A stretch of 64,000 nt of DNA from Ruegeria halocynthiae (lineage in GTDB: Bacteria; Pseudomonadota; Alphaproteobacteria; Rhodobacterales; Rhodobacteraceae): positions 62,014-126,013 of the forward strand of contig NZ_JQEZ01000003.1 in the NCBI RefSeq assembly GCF_000743705.1, in the 5' to 3' direction. This document shows, one piece after another, positions 8,539 through 15,798 of this stretch. Below the pieces are notes generated by a model. It saw only the letters and a list, made by a program, of their open reading frames with translations, did not search any database and was not told the origin of the DNA. Both the position numbers and the translations under genes were made by a program. Position 1 is the stretch's first letter, and every line of letters starts with the position of its first letter.

Positions 8539-9201
8539 ATGCTGACAAGACGCCATTTCATTCAGACAACCACCGCGCTGTTTTCAGCGTCGATATCCAG
8601 CCCGCTGTTGGCAAACAGTGCACCGACCGGTTCGCAAAGGGCATCCTGGGATGCGCAGGTCACCCCGCCCGGGTATAATGCCGCCACATCCAACCCGTGG
8701 GGTGTGCATGACCGCTTTTTGCCACGGCGGGTCAACGCAAATGAGGGTCTGGTGCCCGGCGACATTCACGTCGATGCGGTCGCGCGGTACCTCTACCTTA
8801 TCGAAGACGGCGGCACGGCGATGCGCTATGGCGTGGCCATCGCCCGTGGCAATCTGTACGAGCCGGGAACCTATGACATCCGGCGCAAGGCCAAATGGCC
8901 ACGCTGGACACCAACAGCGTCGATGATCAAGCGCAACCCGGAGTATGCGGAATTCAAAGACGGGATGAAACCCGGGCCAAAGAATGCGCTGGGGTCCAGG
9001 GCGCTGTATCTGTACGTCGGAAACCGCGACACATACCTGAGGATTCACGGAACTCCGCAACCCAAAAGCATCGGGGGTCGTGCAAGTTCAGGCTGTGTGC
9101 GGATGATCATGGCCCACATCAACGATCTGTACCCGACCGTCAAAGTGGGCGCGACCGCATATCTGTACCCGGCCGACAACAGCCCCACCGCTCGCACTTA
9201 G
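8539..9201 (+). CDS. L,D-transpeptidase (YkuD/ErfK family) with Tat-like leader
   Basis: This 220-residue protein begins MLTRRHFIQTTTALF, a twin-arginine-like leader, and carries the YkuD domain in its C-terminal half. The catalytic block is HGTPQPKSIGGRASSGCVRM, with the conserved His, Ser and nucleophilic Cys in the expected spacing. These periplasmic enzymes form 3-3 peptidoglycan crosslinks or attach outer-membrane proteins to peptidoglycan. The ATG at 8539 is preferred to a TTG seven codons earlier because it puts the RR motif at the N terminus. It is divergent from the ABC operon and probably monocistronic. Confidence 0.92.
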   Translation: MLTRRHFIQTTTALFSASISSPLLANSAPTGSQRASWDAQVTPPGYNAATSNPWGVHDRFLPRRVNANEGLVPGDIHVDAVARYLYLIEDGGTAMRYGVAIARGNLYEPGTYDIRRKAKWPRWTPTASMIKRNPEYAEFKDGMKPGPKNALGSRALYLYVGNRDTYLRIHGTPQPKSIGGRASSGCVRMIMAHINDLYPTVKVGATAYLYPADNSPTART

Positions 9202-9225
9202 ATATCAGGAAACCACGGGTGGCAG

Positions 9226-9498
9226 TTACGCTTCGCGTACCGCGCAAATCGGGCCGCCGCTTGCGGCACGCAACGGGACCAGCGTTGTTTCAACCGGCCC
9301 GCTGTGCTCGTACCAAAAACAGTTGTCCTCGGGCACAAGGCGCGCGGTCGTCAGATCCTGCCCCGGCGCAGCCAGAGCGACAACAGATTCCGGCAGGTTT
9401 CCAATTCTGTTTGCAGACCCACCAGCCCCAGACCATTGATCAGTACACCCGGCTGCAAGCGACAGCCCTGCGACAGCGATAAGAATATGTTTCGGCAT
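9226..9498 (-). CDS. Small predicted lipoprotein of unknown function
   Basis: This 90-residue protein begins MPKHILIAVAGLSLAAGC, a signal peptide ending in a good lipobox (LAAGC), so Cys18 would be lipidated. The mature part contains an aromatic segment CFWYEHSGPVETTLV and ends with a cysteine-containing GPICAVREA tail; the two cysteines could form a disulfide. I do not recognise a named family. The longer reading frame up to 9720 has no signal-like start and is rejected. It converges with the L,D-transpeptidase gene, 24 bases away. Confidence 0.6.
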   Translation of the reverse strand: MPKHILIAVAGLSLAAGCTDQWSGAGGSANRIGNLPESVVALAAPGQDLTTARLVPEDNCFWYEHSGPVETTLVPLRAASGGPICAVREA

Positions 9499-9831
9499 AA
9501 AGTCGTTTCGACCTCGATTACGAATCCCTGTTGGAAAGGTTGCATCCGCACTGATGACCCGCAAGGCAAAATGACGCCGACCCGAGGTCAGAGATGGGCA
9601 GAACAACGGCGAACTGCGGGGGAGCCGTTTGACCTTCCAGGGGGTGCGTGACGTTATCGCGGAAGCGTGATTTCGTCCGGATACAGCCATGTAACCCGTC
9701 GTTTCTGCACCCAATGGCATGAGTTGGGGCCAAAGGACATTAAATCACCTTGACTCGCACCTCATTTAGCTGACTAAAAGCATCAGGAAATTATTTCCGA
9801 TTCAAATAGTCGGATAAGAACGAGGACCCCG
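9499..9831. other. Divergent intergenic region with two palindromes
   Basis: This 333-base region has no convincing gene. Near its right end are TTTAG-N4-CTAAA at 9765-9778 and a 13-base perfect palindrome (GGAAAT, T, ATTTCC) at 9786-9798. They lie 54 and 34 bases before the DUF4856 gene start. Either could be an operator. The first has half-sites like those of iron boxes but not the 7-3-7 spacing of the Irr site seen at dps. The left two thirds shows nothing I can support. Confidence 0.4.
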
Positions 9832-11232
9832 ATGCTGAAATCCAAACTGAACCTTACAACCGCAATCGTCCTTTCAACACTGCTAAGCGGTGCGGCACTT
9901 GCCGATCAGGCCTATGGTCCGTTCCCTGTCACTGTGAAAGGGTATGAGGGCGACAAGACCAACTCGGTTTCCTATTCCGGTCAGATCGCGCGTCACGTGC
10001 TGCATGACAGCCTGAAGAAAGCGGCAGGCAAAGGCGACGGCGGTCACAACGCGGCCGAGGTCGAAGCGCTGATGCTGGCCTATTTCAACGGCTCCGATGA
10101 AGACCTGGCTATCATCGCCCCTGCGTCCAAAGACGGCTTTCCAGTCAAGCAGGCGACTGTGAATGAGATTTCCAAAGGCAAGAACATCTCGGGCAAATTC
10201 TACAACGGCGCGATGACCGCATGGCCGGGCAACAAATCGGGTGTCGACGTGGCACTGCAAATGATCAACCTGGCAGCGGCTTCAAACCAGGGGTATGATC
10301 CGGTGAACGGAATGGACTGGGGTCAGCTGATCTCAAAATTCACGCTGGGCGCGATGGCTTACAATCAGGCTGTCGACAATTATCTGGACGAAAAGCTGGA
10401 AGCAGGCACCAAGCCCAACGACAAGCCGTATAAAGAAGGCGCGCATTACACTGGCAAGGAACATTCCTGGGATGAGGCGTTCGGTTACTTCGGTGCTGCG
10501 GCGCACTCGGTCAGCCTGTCGCCCGAGCAGAACTATGCCGTGTCCAAGCAGAAAGACCTGGCCGCAGCCGACGCCAATGGCGATGACGTCATCGATCTGA
10601 AAACCGAAATGGTCTTTGGCCCGGCCTATTACGCCGCCGGTGCCGACAAGGGTGGCAACAAGAACACCCAATATATGGTCACCATTTTCAACGCCTTCCG
10701 CGACGGCCGTGCGCTGATCGCATCGGCCAATGGCGAGGCGCTGACCGACGCGCAGCGTGCCGAGCTGAAGAACTATGCCGATATCATCGAAACCAACTGG
10801 GAAAAGACTCTGGCCGAGGCCACGTTCAAATATGCCGGTTCGGTCTACAAGGATATCGACAAGATCAAATCCGGTGAAGACAGCGACAAGGCCCTGCGCA
10901 ACTATGTCAAGCACTGGGGTGAGCTGAAAGGCTTTTCGATGGCGCTGCAATCGGGCAAGAACAACCTGGGTGCGGCTGCGATCGACATGAACTGGCTGAT
11001 CGGCTTTGGCCCGGCGATGCCCGATGGCAAGATGGTGTCGGACATCGATGCGGGCGGCAACTTTGTTCGTGACCGCGAGATGACGCTGGATGACTATCAG
11101 GTCAACATGCTGAAGGTTCAGAAACTGCTGATCGACACCTTTGGCATCGAAAGCCGCGCCAATGATGCAACGGCTGATCTGGCGGCGCTGGCTGAAAAGC
11201 TGGGCACCACCGAATCCGCTGAAAGCGACTAA
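9832..11232 (+). CDS. DUF4856-family secreted protein
   Basis: This 466-residue protein has an N-terminal signal peptide (ending SGAALADQ). Its mature body matches the DUF4856 family: YSGQIARHVLHDSLKK near the start, a GAMAYNQAVDNYL helix in the middle, and a FGYFGAAAH segment. Members are imelysin-like, secreted, mostly helical proteins, and in other bacteria they are often linked to iron or metal uptake. That functional link is family knowledge, not proven here. A good ribosome site (GAGGA) precedes the ATG. The next gene, a membrane fatty acid hydroxylase, follows after 61 bases on the same strand. Dps with an Irr box lies less than 2 kb downstream, which fits an iron theme. Confidence 0.82.
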   Translation: MLKSKLNLTTAIVLSTLLSGAALADQAYGPFPVTVKGYEGDKTNSVSYSGQIARHVLHDSLKKAAGKGDGGHNAAEVEALMLAYFNGSDEDLAIIAPASKDGFPVKQATVNEISKGKNISGKFYNGAMTAWPGNKSGVDVALQMINLAAASNQGYDPVNGMDWGQLISKFTLGAMAYNQAVDNYLDEKLEAGTKPNDKPYKEGAHYTGKEHSWDEAFGYFGAAAHSVSLSPEQNYAVSKQKDLAAADANGDDVIDLKTEMVFGPAYYAAGADKGGNKNTQYMVTIFNAFRDGRALIASANGEALTDAQRAELKNYADIIETNWEKTLAEATFKYAGSVYKDIDKIKSGEDSDKALRNYVKHWGELKGFSMALQSGKNNLGAAAIDMNWLIGFGPAMPDGKMVSDIDAGGNFVRDREMTLDDYQVNMLKVQKLLIDTFGIESRANDATADLAALAEKLGTTESAESD

Positions 11233-11293
11233 GGCATACACCATACCAACCCGGCGGCCATCGGGTCGCCGGGGCTTTGCCGAAAGGCGACCA

Positions 11294-12337
11294 TTGGAAA
11301 TTCTGGATCACATAGGATCGGTCTTTGCTGACTTTTCAAACCCAAAGAAGCGCGTCTTCTTTGGGTATCTGCTTTTGACGATCCTGATTGCGCTGGTCTG
11401 GCTGGTTGCGGTCCGCCGGGCGTCGATCCGTGCAGCCTTGCATGAGGTCTTTGATCGCAAGGTGCTGTTTTCGGCATCCTCTCTGGCGGATTACAAGATT
11501 TTTGTGATCAACCGCGTGTTTACCATGTTCATATCGCCGCTGCTTGTGTCGCAATTGGCGATTGCGACCGCTCTGTACTATGCCTTGCATGACGTGGATT
11601 TCCTGCAACGCGGCCTGTTCGCAGGCACCCCCAAAGGTGTGATCATCGCGCTGTTCACGGCCACAATCTTTGTCGTCGACGATCTTACCAAATATCTTAT
11701 GCATCGCTGGATGCACCGCTGGCCGCTGCTGTGGGCCATCCACAAGGTCCACCATTCCGCCGAGACGATGACACCGATCACCGTCTATCGTGTTCACCCT
11801 TTGGAAGGGGTGCTGTACGGGCTGCGCGCGGCTGTGGCGCAGGGCACCGTGATGGCAAGCTTTCTGTTTTTCTTCGGCAATGCGGTGGATCTGCATACCG
11901 TTCTGGGCGTCAACATCCTGTCGTTTGTGTTCCACGTCACCGGGTCCAACCTGCGGCATTCGCATATCTCGATCCGGTACTGGCGGTGGCTAGAGCATCT
12001 GTTGATCTCTCCTGCACAGCATCAAGTGCATCACTCCATCGCGCGTGAACATCACGACAAGAACTTTGGGGTGGCCTTTGCGGTCTGGGATTGGATGTTT
12101 GGATCGCTTCACCTGTCCGAACAGGGCCGGAAACTGAAGTTCGGCCTGAAAGCGTCCGAGGCGCACCCCTCGCGCCTGCTCGATATCTATTTCCGCCCGT
12201 TTGGCGACATGGCCCGGTATCTTCGCCGCAGGGCACGCAGGCTGCACGAACGTCTGCGCCCCCAAGCCGCCAGGAATTCTGCGGCATCAGGTCGGGACAA
12301 ACCCATCCCGGCTGTGGCAAGAACAGACCCTGGTTGA
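11294..12337 (+). CDS. Sterol desaturase/fatty acid hydroxylase superfamily membrane protein (TTG start)
   Basis: This 347-residue integral membrane di-iron oxygenase has the three histidine clusters of the family: HRWMHR, HKVHHS and HQVHHS, preceded by H-containing LRHSHIS. At least four hydrophobic segments are visible. It probably hydroxylates or desaturates a lipid; the substrate is unknown. The start is placed at TTG 11294 (LEILDHIGSVF) because it follows a GAAAGGCGA ribosome-site-like stretch. The open frame upstream is only the antisense-like read-through of the previous gene, and the first good ATG falls well inside the first membrane region. It follows the DUF4856 gene and is likely co-transcribed. 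Confidence 0.82.
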   Translation: MEILDHIGSVFADFSNPKKRVFFGYLLLTILIALVWLVAVRRASIRAALHEVFDRKVLFSASSLADYKIFVINRVFTMFISPLLVSQLAIATALYYALHDVDFLQRGLFAGTPKGVIIALFTATIFVVDDLTKYLMHRWMHRWPLLWAIHKVHHSAETMTPITVYRVHPLEGVLYGLRAAVAQGTVMASFLFFFGNAVDLHTVLGVNILSFVFHVTGSNLRHSHISIRYWRWLEHLLISPAQHQVHHSIAREHHDKNFGVAFAVWDWMFGSLHLSEQGRKLKFGLKASEAHPSRLLDIYFRPFGDMARYLRRRARRLHERLRPQAARNSAASGRDKPIPAVARTDPG

Positions 12338-12424
12338 CCTACACACCTCGACAACCGGGCGCAGTTCGACCACAAAAGCGTTTGACACCGCATCAATCAC
12401 CAGCCTTTTCCGCGAGTTCCCTTG

Positions 12425-12679
12425 ATGAGCAAGAAAGTCCCGTCACCCTGTATTGACGTGTGCAAGTTCCGCCGCGAAGGCCATTGCATTGGCTGCTCGA
12501 TGACCAAAAGCCAGAAGAAGCTGTTCAAGTCGATCAAACGGCCCGACCATCAAGAGGCATTTGTTGAGATGCTGATCGGTCAGCAGGATTCAATGGGCCG
12601 GTACACCCATTGGGGACCGGCCTATCTGAAAAAACTGAAAAAGAAGAAAGCCAAGGTGAAATTCACCCTGGCAGACTAA
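12425..12679 (+). CDS. DUF1289-family small cysteine protein
   Basis: This 84-residue protein contains the DUF1289 core SPCIDVCKFRREGHCIGC, with four closely spaced cysteines that suggest a metal or Fe-S site. A very basic C-terminal tail (KKLKKKKAKVK) follows. The function is unknown. The ATG at 12425 is chosen over a TTG immediately before it. It ends one base from the stop of the convergent dps gene. Confidence 0.85.
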   Translation: MSKKVPSPCIDVCKFRREGHCIGCSMTKSQKKLFKSIKRPDHQEAFVEMLIGQQDSMGRYTHWGPAYLKKLKKKKAKVKFTLAD

Positions 12680-12680
12680 T

Positions 12681-13151
12681 TCAACGCAGGTGAGAGCGCA
12701 GGAACCACGCGAATTTTTCGTGGGTCTGGCCACGGCTGATGCACAGATCCTCGGTCAGGGTGTCGCCATGTTCAGCTGCCAGCTCTCCGGCTCCGGCCAG
12801 TGTCGCGGCCAATGTGACCTGCGCATCCAGCATCATCTTGATCATCTCTTTGTCGGATGCGTCACCTTCATGCTCGCTGACCTTCGAGCGTTTCAGCATT
12901 CCCGCCAATGTACCCTCGGCGTGGGCGTCCAGCGCCTTGACGCGCTCGGCCAGATCATCCTGCGCGACAAAATGGTCTTCATAGATTTTCTGGAACAGAT
13001 CATGCAGCGGGCCAAACCCCATTCCCGTCACGTTCCAGTGAAAGTTCTGGGCCAGCATGGTGGTCACTGCGGTTTCAGCAACGGATTGGTTCAGAGCTTC
13101 CGCAATCGCGGCACGCGAGTCGGTTGTCAGGTCAACAGCGGTCTGGGTCAT
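12681..13151 (-). CDS. dps: Dps, DNA-binding ferritin-like protein
   Basis: This 156-residue Dps-family mini-ferritin oxidises Fe(II) with peroxide and stores iron in a dodecamer, protecting DNA. The ferroxidase-centre regions are present: NFHWNVTGMGFGPLHDLF supplies the helix A histidines, and EDHFVAQDDLAERVKAL supplies the acidic ligands from the neighbouring subunit. The ATG at 13151 follows an AAGGTGA ribosome site; a GTG three codons earlier is less likely. About 90 bases upstream lies a perfect Irr-type iron box, so expression is probably iron-controlled, as for other alphaproteobacterial iron-storage genes. Confidence 0.95.
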   Translation of the reverse strand: MTQTAVDLTTDSRAAIAEALNQSVAETAVTTMLAQNFHWNVTGMGFGPLHDLFQKIYEDHFVAQDDLAERVKALDAHAEGTLAGMLKRSKVSEHEGDASDKEMIKMMLDAQVTLAATLAGAGELAAEHGDTLTEDLCISRGQTHEKFAWFLRSHLR

Positions 13152-13243
13152 TGGAATCACCTTTGGTTCTGTGGTTAATAAACTGCTCTAATAACAGCGG
13201 CTTGACCCATATTTAGAGGATCAGAAAAAGAATCCAAGTACTT

Positions 13244-13260
13244 TTTAGAATTATTCTAAA
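13244..13260 (-). promoter_or_regulatory. Irr-box / ICE-like iron control element upstream of dps
   Basis: A perfect palindrome TTTAGAA-TTA-TTCTAAA matches the 7-3-7 iron control element recognised by the haem-sensing regulator Irr in alphaproteobacteria. It sits 93-109 bases upstream of the dps ATG, which fits a promoter-proximal repressor site. It overlaps the stop codon of the neighbouring gene (13256-13258). Confidence 0.75.
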
Positions 13261-13684
13261 TCCGATGGAATTCCTCGGAAATAGACCGGATCAGAAACGC
13301 CAGGTTTCGTTGGGTCCAGCGCGGAACGCGGGACTGAATGAGAAAGCGGAAACTGTCATCATCTTCACGCTCGACAGCCTCGAACAGACGGCCCAGCCAG
13401 GCTTCGTCAAAGGACAGCTCATCTGTGCCGGGGCGAAAGAAGACCGGTCTTTGCGTGACAGCTTGCCGAAAGCCCCGCATCAACGTTTCGGCATGGCGCA
13501 TCTGTGCATCCGCCGGATCGGCTAGAAGCAGGGCGCAGGCTTGATCCAGATCGACCCGCGCCGCAGACCGGCATTTCAGGGCCACCATTCGCAGGTGATT
13601 GATGATCATCCAGGACCGATCTGCCAACGGTGAACGAGGCGGGGCACAAGGATGTTCTGTGCATTGGAAACTGACTGCCTGCAT
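13256..13684 (-). CDS. Hypothetical protein upstream of dps
   Basis: This reading frame of up to 142 residues is of unknown function. It is rich in charged helical sequence (MRHAETLMRGFRQAV, FDEAWLGRLFEAVEREDDD) and ends in IRSISEEFHRI. No membrane segment or signal is visible and I do not recognise a family. The start is uncertain: an internal Met (13606, MIINHLRM) is as plausible as the first ATG. It points the same way as dps, 105 bases upstream of it, and its stop codon lies inside the Irr box. It could share iron control by read-through, but this is inference. Confidence 0.55.
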   Translation of the reverse strand: MQAVSFQCTEHPCAPPRSPLADRSWMIINHLRMVALKCRSAARVDLDQACALLLADPADAQMRHAETLMRGFRQAVTQRPVFFRPGTDELSFDEAWLGRLFEAVEREDDDSFRFLIQSRVPRWTQRNLAFLIRSISEEFHRI

Positions 13685-13876
13685 GATGTTGGACCGCTTG
13701 TTTTCTATCAGACAGTATATAGATGCCCGTCATTAATCCGACAATAGTTGTAAGGTATATGTGAGGCAAGGGCTGATCACAGAGGTTGGACGCCTACCAC
13801 TCTTTGGAAAAATGGTGGAATACACACTCCCCGGCCACCCCCAAGTGTGCGATTCCAAACGGCACCTGCTGTTGGG

Positions 13877-15556
13877 TTAAGGCTGCAACCCGGCCTTTTG
13901 CAGGCTGTCGATCAACTTGCGCTGATACTCTGTGTTCAATTGCCAGATGGAAAGAACGCTTGTTGCCTCGACGGCAAACTCCGGGCGGCGCAGCAACAAT
14001 TCCTCCAAAGCGGCGCGGGCGTCCGAATGGTTTCCCAGTTCCGCATTCAGCGCGGCGCGCCACAGATGGGTCCAAAAGAAATTGGGCATGTCGATTTGGT
14101 CCAACTGCGTCAGCGCCGCCGGATACGCGCCCTGATCGAACAGGTAGAATACCTGCGGAAAACGATACCACTGAGGATGCACCGGGTTCAGGGCAATTGC
14201 CCTGTCGACAATGGCCAGACCCTCGTTCCAATCGCCGCTAAAGGCCAACCGCATCCCGTAATGCGCCAGAATAGCGGTATCGTTGGGGTTGAGGGCCATC
14301 GCCCGCTGCCCGGCCTCTCGAAACCCTGCGATGTCACCCCGGGCAAACCGCACGTTCGCCAACATCAAATGACCCGCCGCAAGGTTTGGATCGATTCCCA
14401 CTGCCCGCCGCGCCGCAGTCTCGGCCGCACCCAGAACCTGCGTTTGGTCACCGCCCAGACGAAATCGGATTTGCTGAAGATACAGGTTCGACAGCACGGC
14501 CCAGGCCTCGGCATAATTGGGGGACTTCTCCAGCGCACCCAAAATGCAGGATTTGACCTCTGCGTGGCGAGTCAGGTCGATGTTGATCTGATAGCTGTAA
14601 TACCCAAGCACGCAATCATAGGCATCACGACTGTCGGGTGGGGTGCGGATGGCATCGCGCATCGCCTCTTGTGTCAGCAGGCCGTATTTTCCGGCCAGCT
14701 TACCGACCACATCGCGGATGACGCTGTCCTGAACGGCATAGATTTCGCGCGAGGTATTGCCAATCGTATAGCTTTGGACCCAGGCATAACGCTGATCCTT
14801 CAGGTCAATCAGACGGGCTGACAGACGCAGAGTATCTCCTGTCTCCATCACGCTGCCCTCTAACGCGAAATCGGCACCGAATTCGGATCGCAGAAGCTGG
14901 GTGTCGATATCGCCGCTGGCAAACCGCCGGGTGCTGCCAAGCGGCAATACCCAGATATCGCGAAACCTGATCAATTCCGAGGTCAGTTGCTGCGTCAGGC
15001 CATCGGCGAAATACGCAGGCCCGTCGCCCAGTGTTTCGATGGGCAGCACAGCCACCACCGGCCCCTTGGGCATGTCCGGATTAAATGCGGCGCGGGTGTC
15101 GCGCAAATGAAACAGGCCCCAGAACAATCCGGCCAGCACCAGAACCACCGCACCAATCAGCACGACGGGACCATACCGCCGCCCAGCTTCGGAAGAGGGT
15201 TCCGCCGATGTTGGCTGTGTCTGCGGCACAGGTTCGAAACGGGGCGCATAGCCGCCCTTGGGAATGGACAGGCGCAGCGGATCGTTGCGCCCGGCCCCGG
15301 CGTAATAGCCGTCAATGTCCTGTCGCAGGCGCCGCGCCTCAAGCCGGACGATCGGGTCTATCTGCTGGTCGAAACTTGCATCCCGGTCAAACACCGACAT
15401 GGCGATGGATACGCCTTTGATCTGATCGGCCCGCCCGGCCAGATATTCTTCGACGATATAGCCGAGAAAGGCCCGGCGTTTGGGTGTCGCCGCAAAGTCG
15501 GGATGCGCCAGAAGGCGCTGCACCTGCGCGCGAATTTCACCTTCGGAAGGAGTCAC
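13877..15556 (-). CDS. TolB-like/TPR membrane protein (adenylate-cyclase-associated type)
   Basis: This 559-residue protein has a cytoplasmic N-terminal domain (about residues 1-115) of the kind found ahead of TPR proteins and class III cyclases (RAFLGYIVEEYLAGR, DPIVRLEARRLRQDI, IPKGGYAPRF). A proline-rich linker and one membrane helix follow (around 135-155, VVLIGAVVLVLAGLF). Then comes a TolB-like region (VAVLPIETLGDGPAYFADGL, FALEGSVMETGDTLRLSARL) and several TPR-like repeats to the end. There is no catalytic cyclase domain and no clear DNA-binding helix-turn-helix. The role is probably sensing or scaffolding. It is divergent from the alkylsulfatase gene; a CATGT-N4-ACATG inverted repeat (15630-15643) lies between them. 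Confidence 0.75.
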   Translation of the reverse strand: MTPSEGEIRAQVQRLLAHPDFAATPKRRAFLGYIVEEYLAGRADQIKGVSIAMSVFDRDASFDQQIDPIVRLEARRLRQDIDGYYAGAGRNDPLRLSIPKGGYAPRFEPVPQTQPTSAEPSSEAGRRYGPVVLIGAVVLVLAGLFWGLFHLRDTRAAFNPDMPKGPVVAVLPIETLGDGPAYFADGLTQQLTSELIRFRDIWVLPLGSTRRFASGDIDTQLLRSEFGADFALEGSVMETGDTLRLSARLIDLKDQRYAWVQSYTIGNTSREIYAVQDSVIRDVVGKLAGKYGLLTQEAMRDAIRTPPDSRDAYDCVLGYYSYQINIDLTRHAEVKSCILGALEKSPNYAEAWAVLSNLYLQQIRFRLGGDQTQVLGAAETAARRAVGIDPNLAAGHLMLANVRFARGDIAGFREAGQRAMALNPNDTAILAHYGMRLAFSGDWNEGLAIVDRAIALNPVHPQWYRFPQVFYLFDQGAYPAALTQLDQIDMPNFFWTHLWRAALNAELGNHSDARAALEELLLRRPEFAVEATSVLSIWQLNTEYQRKLIDSLQKAGLQP

Positions 15557-15798
15557 CTGAAATCACCCTGTTCCGGCAAAAAGCCGGTAAAAACACTGCA
15601 TTGCGCAGGTTCTTACAGTGGTTTCATTCCATGTAGCAACATGTTTGCACTTCCGCGGCCGAATTCTGTGGCTATGAGGGCCAAACCGCTGGCCGCATCG
15701 GTCAGCCCGGCGGGACGGGTTTGACCCTCGTGGCTCGCCCCGCCGAGGCCCCTGCGCCGAATTCGCATTTAAACCCCTTCGATAGGAACCGTTTACAT

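Noticed and set aside
11141-11293. N-terminal extension of the hydroxylase frame into the DUF4856 gene
   Set aside because: The extra 51 codons overlap the DUF4856 coding end in another frame and have no membrane-protein-like sequence; the TTG at 11294 with its ribosome-site-like stretch is a better start.
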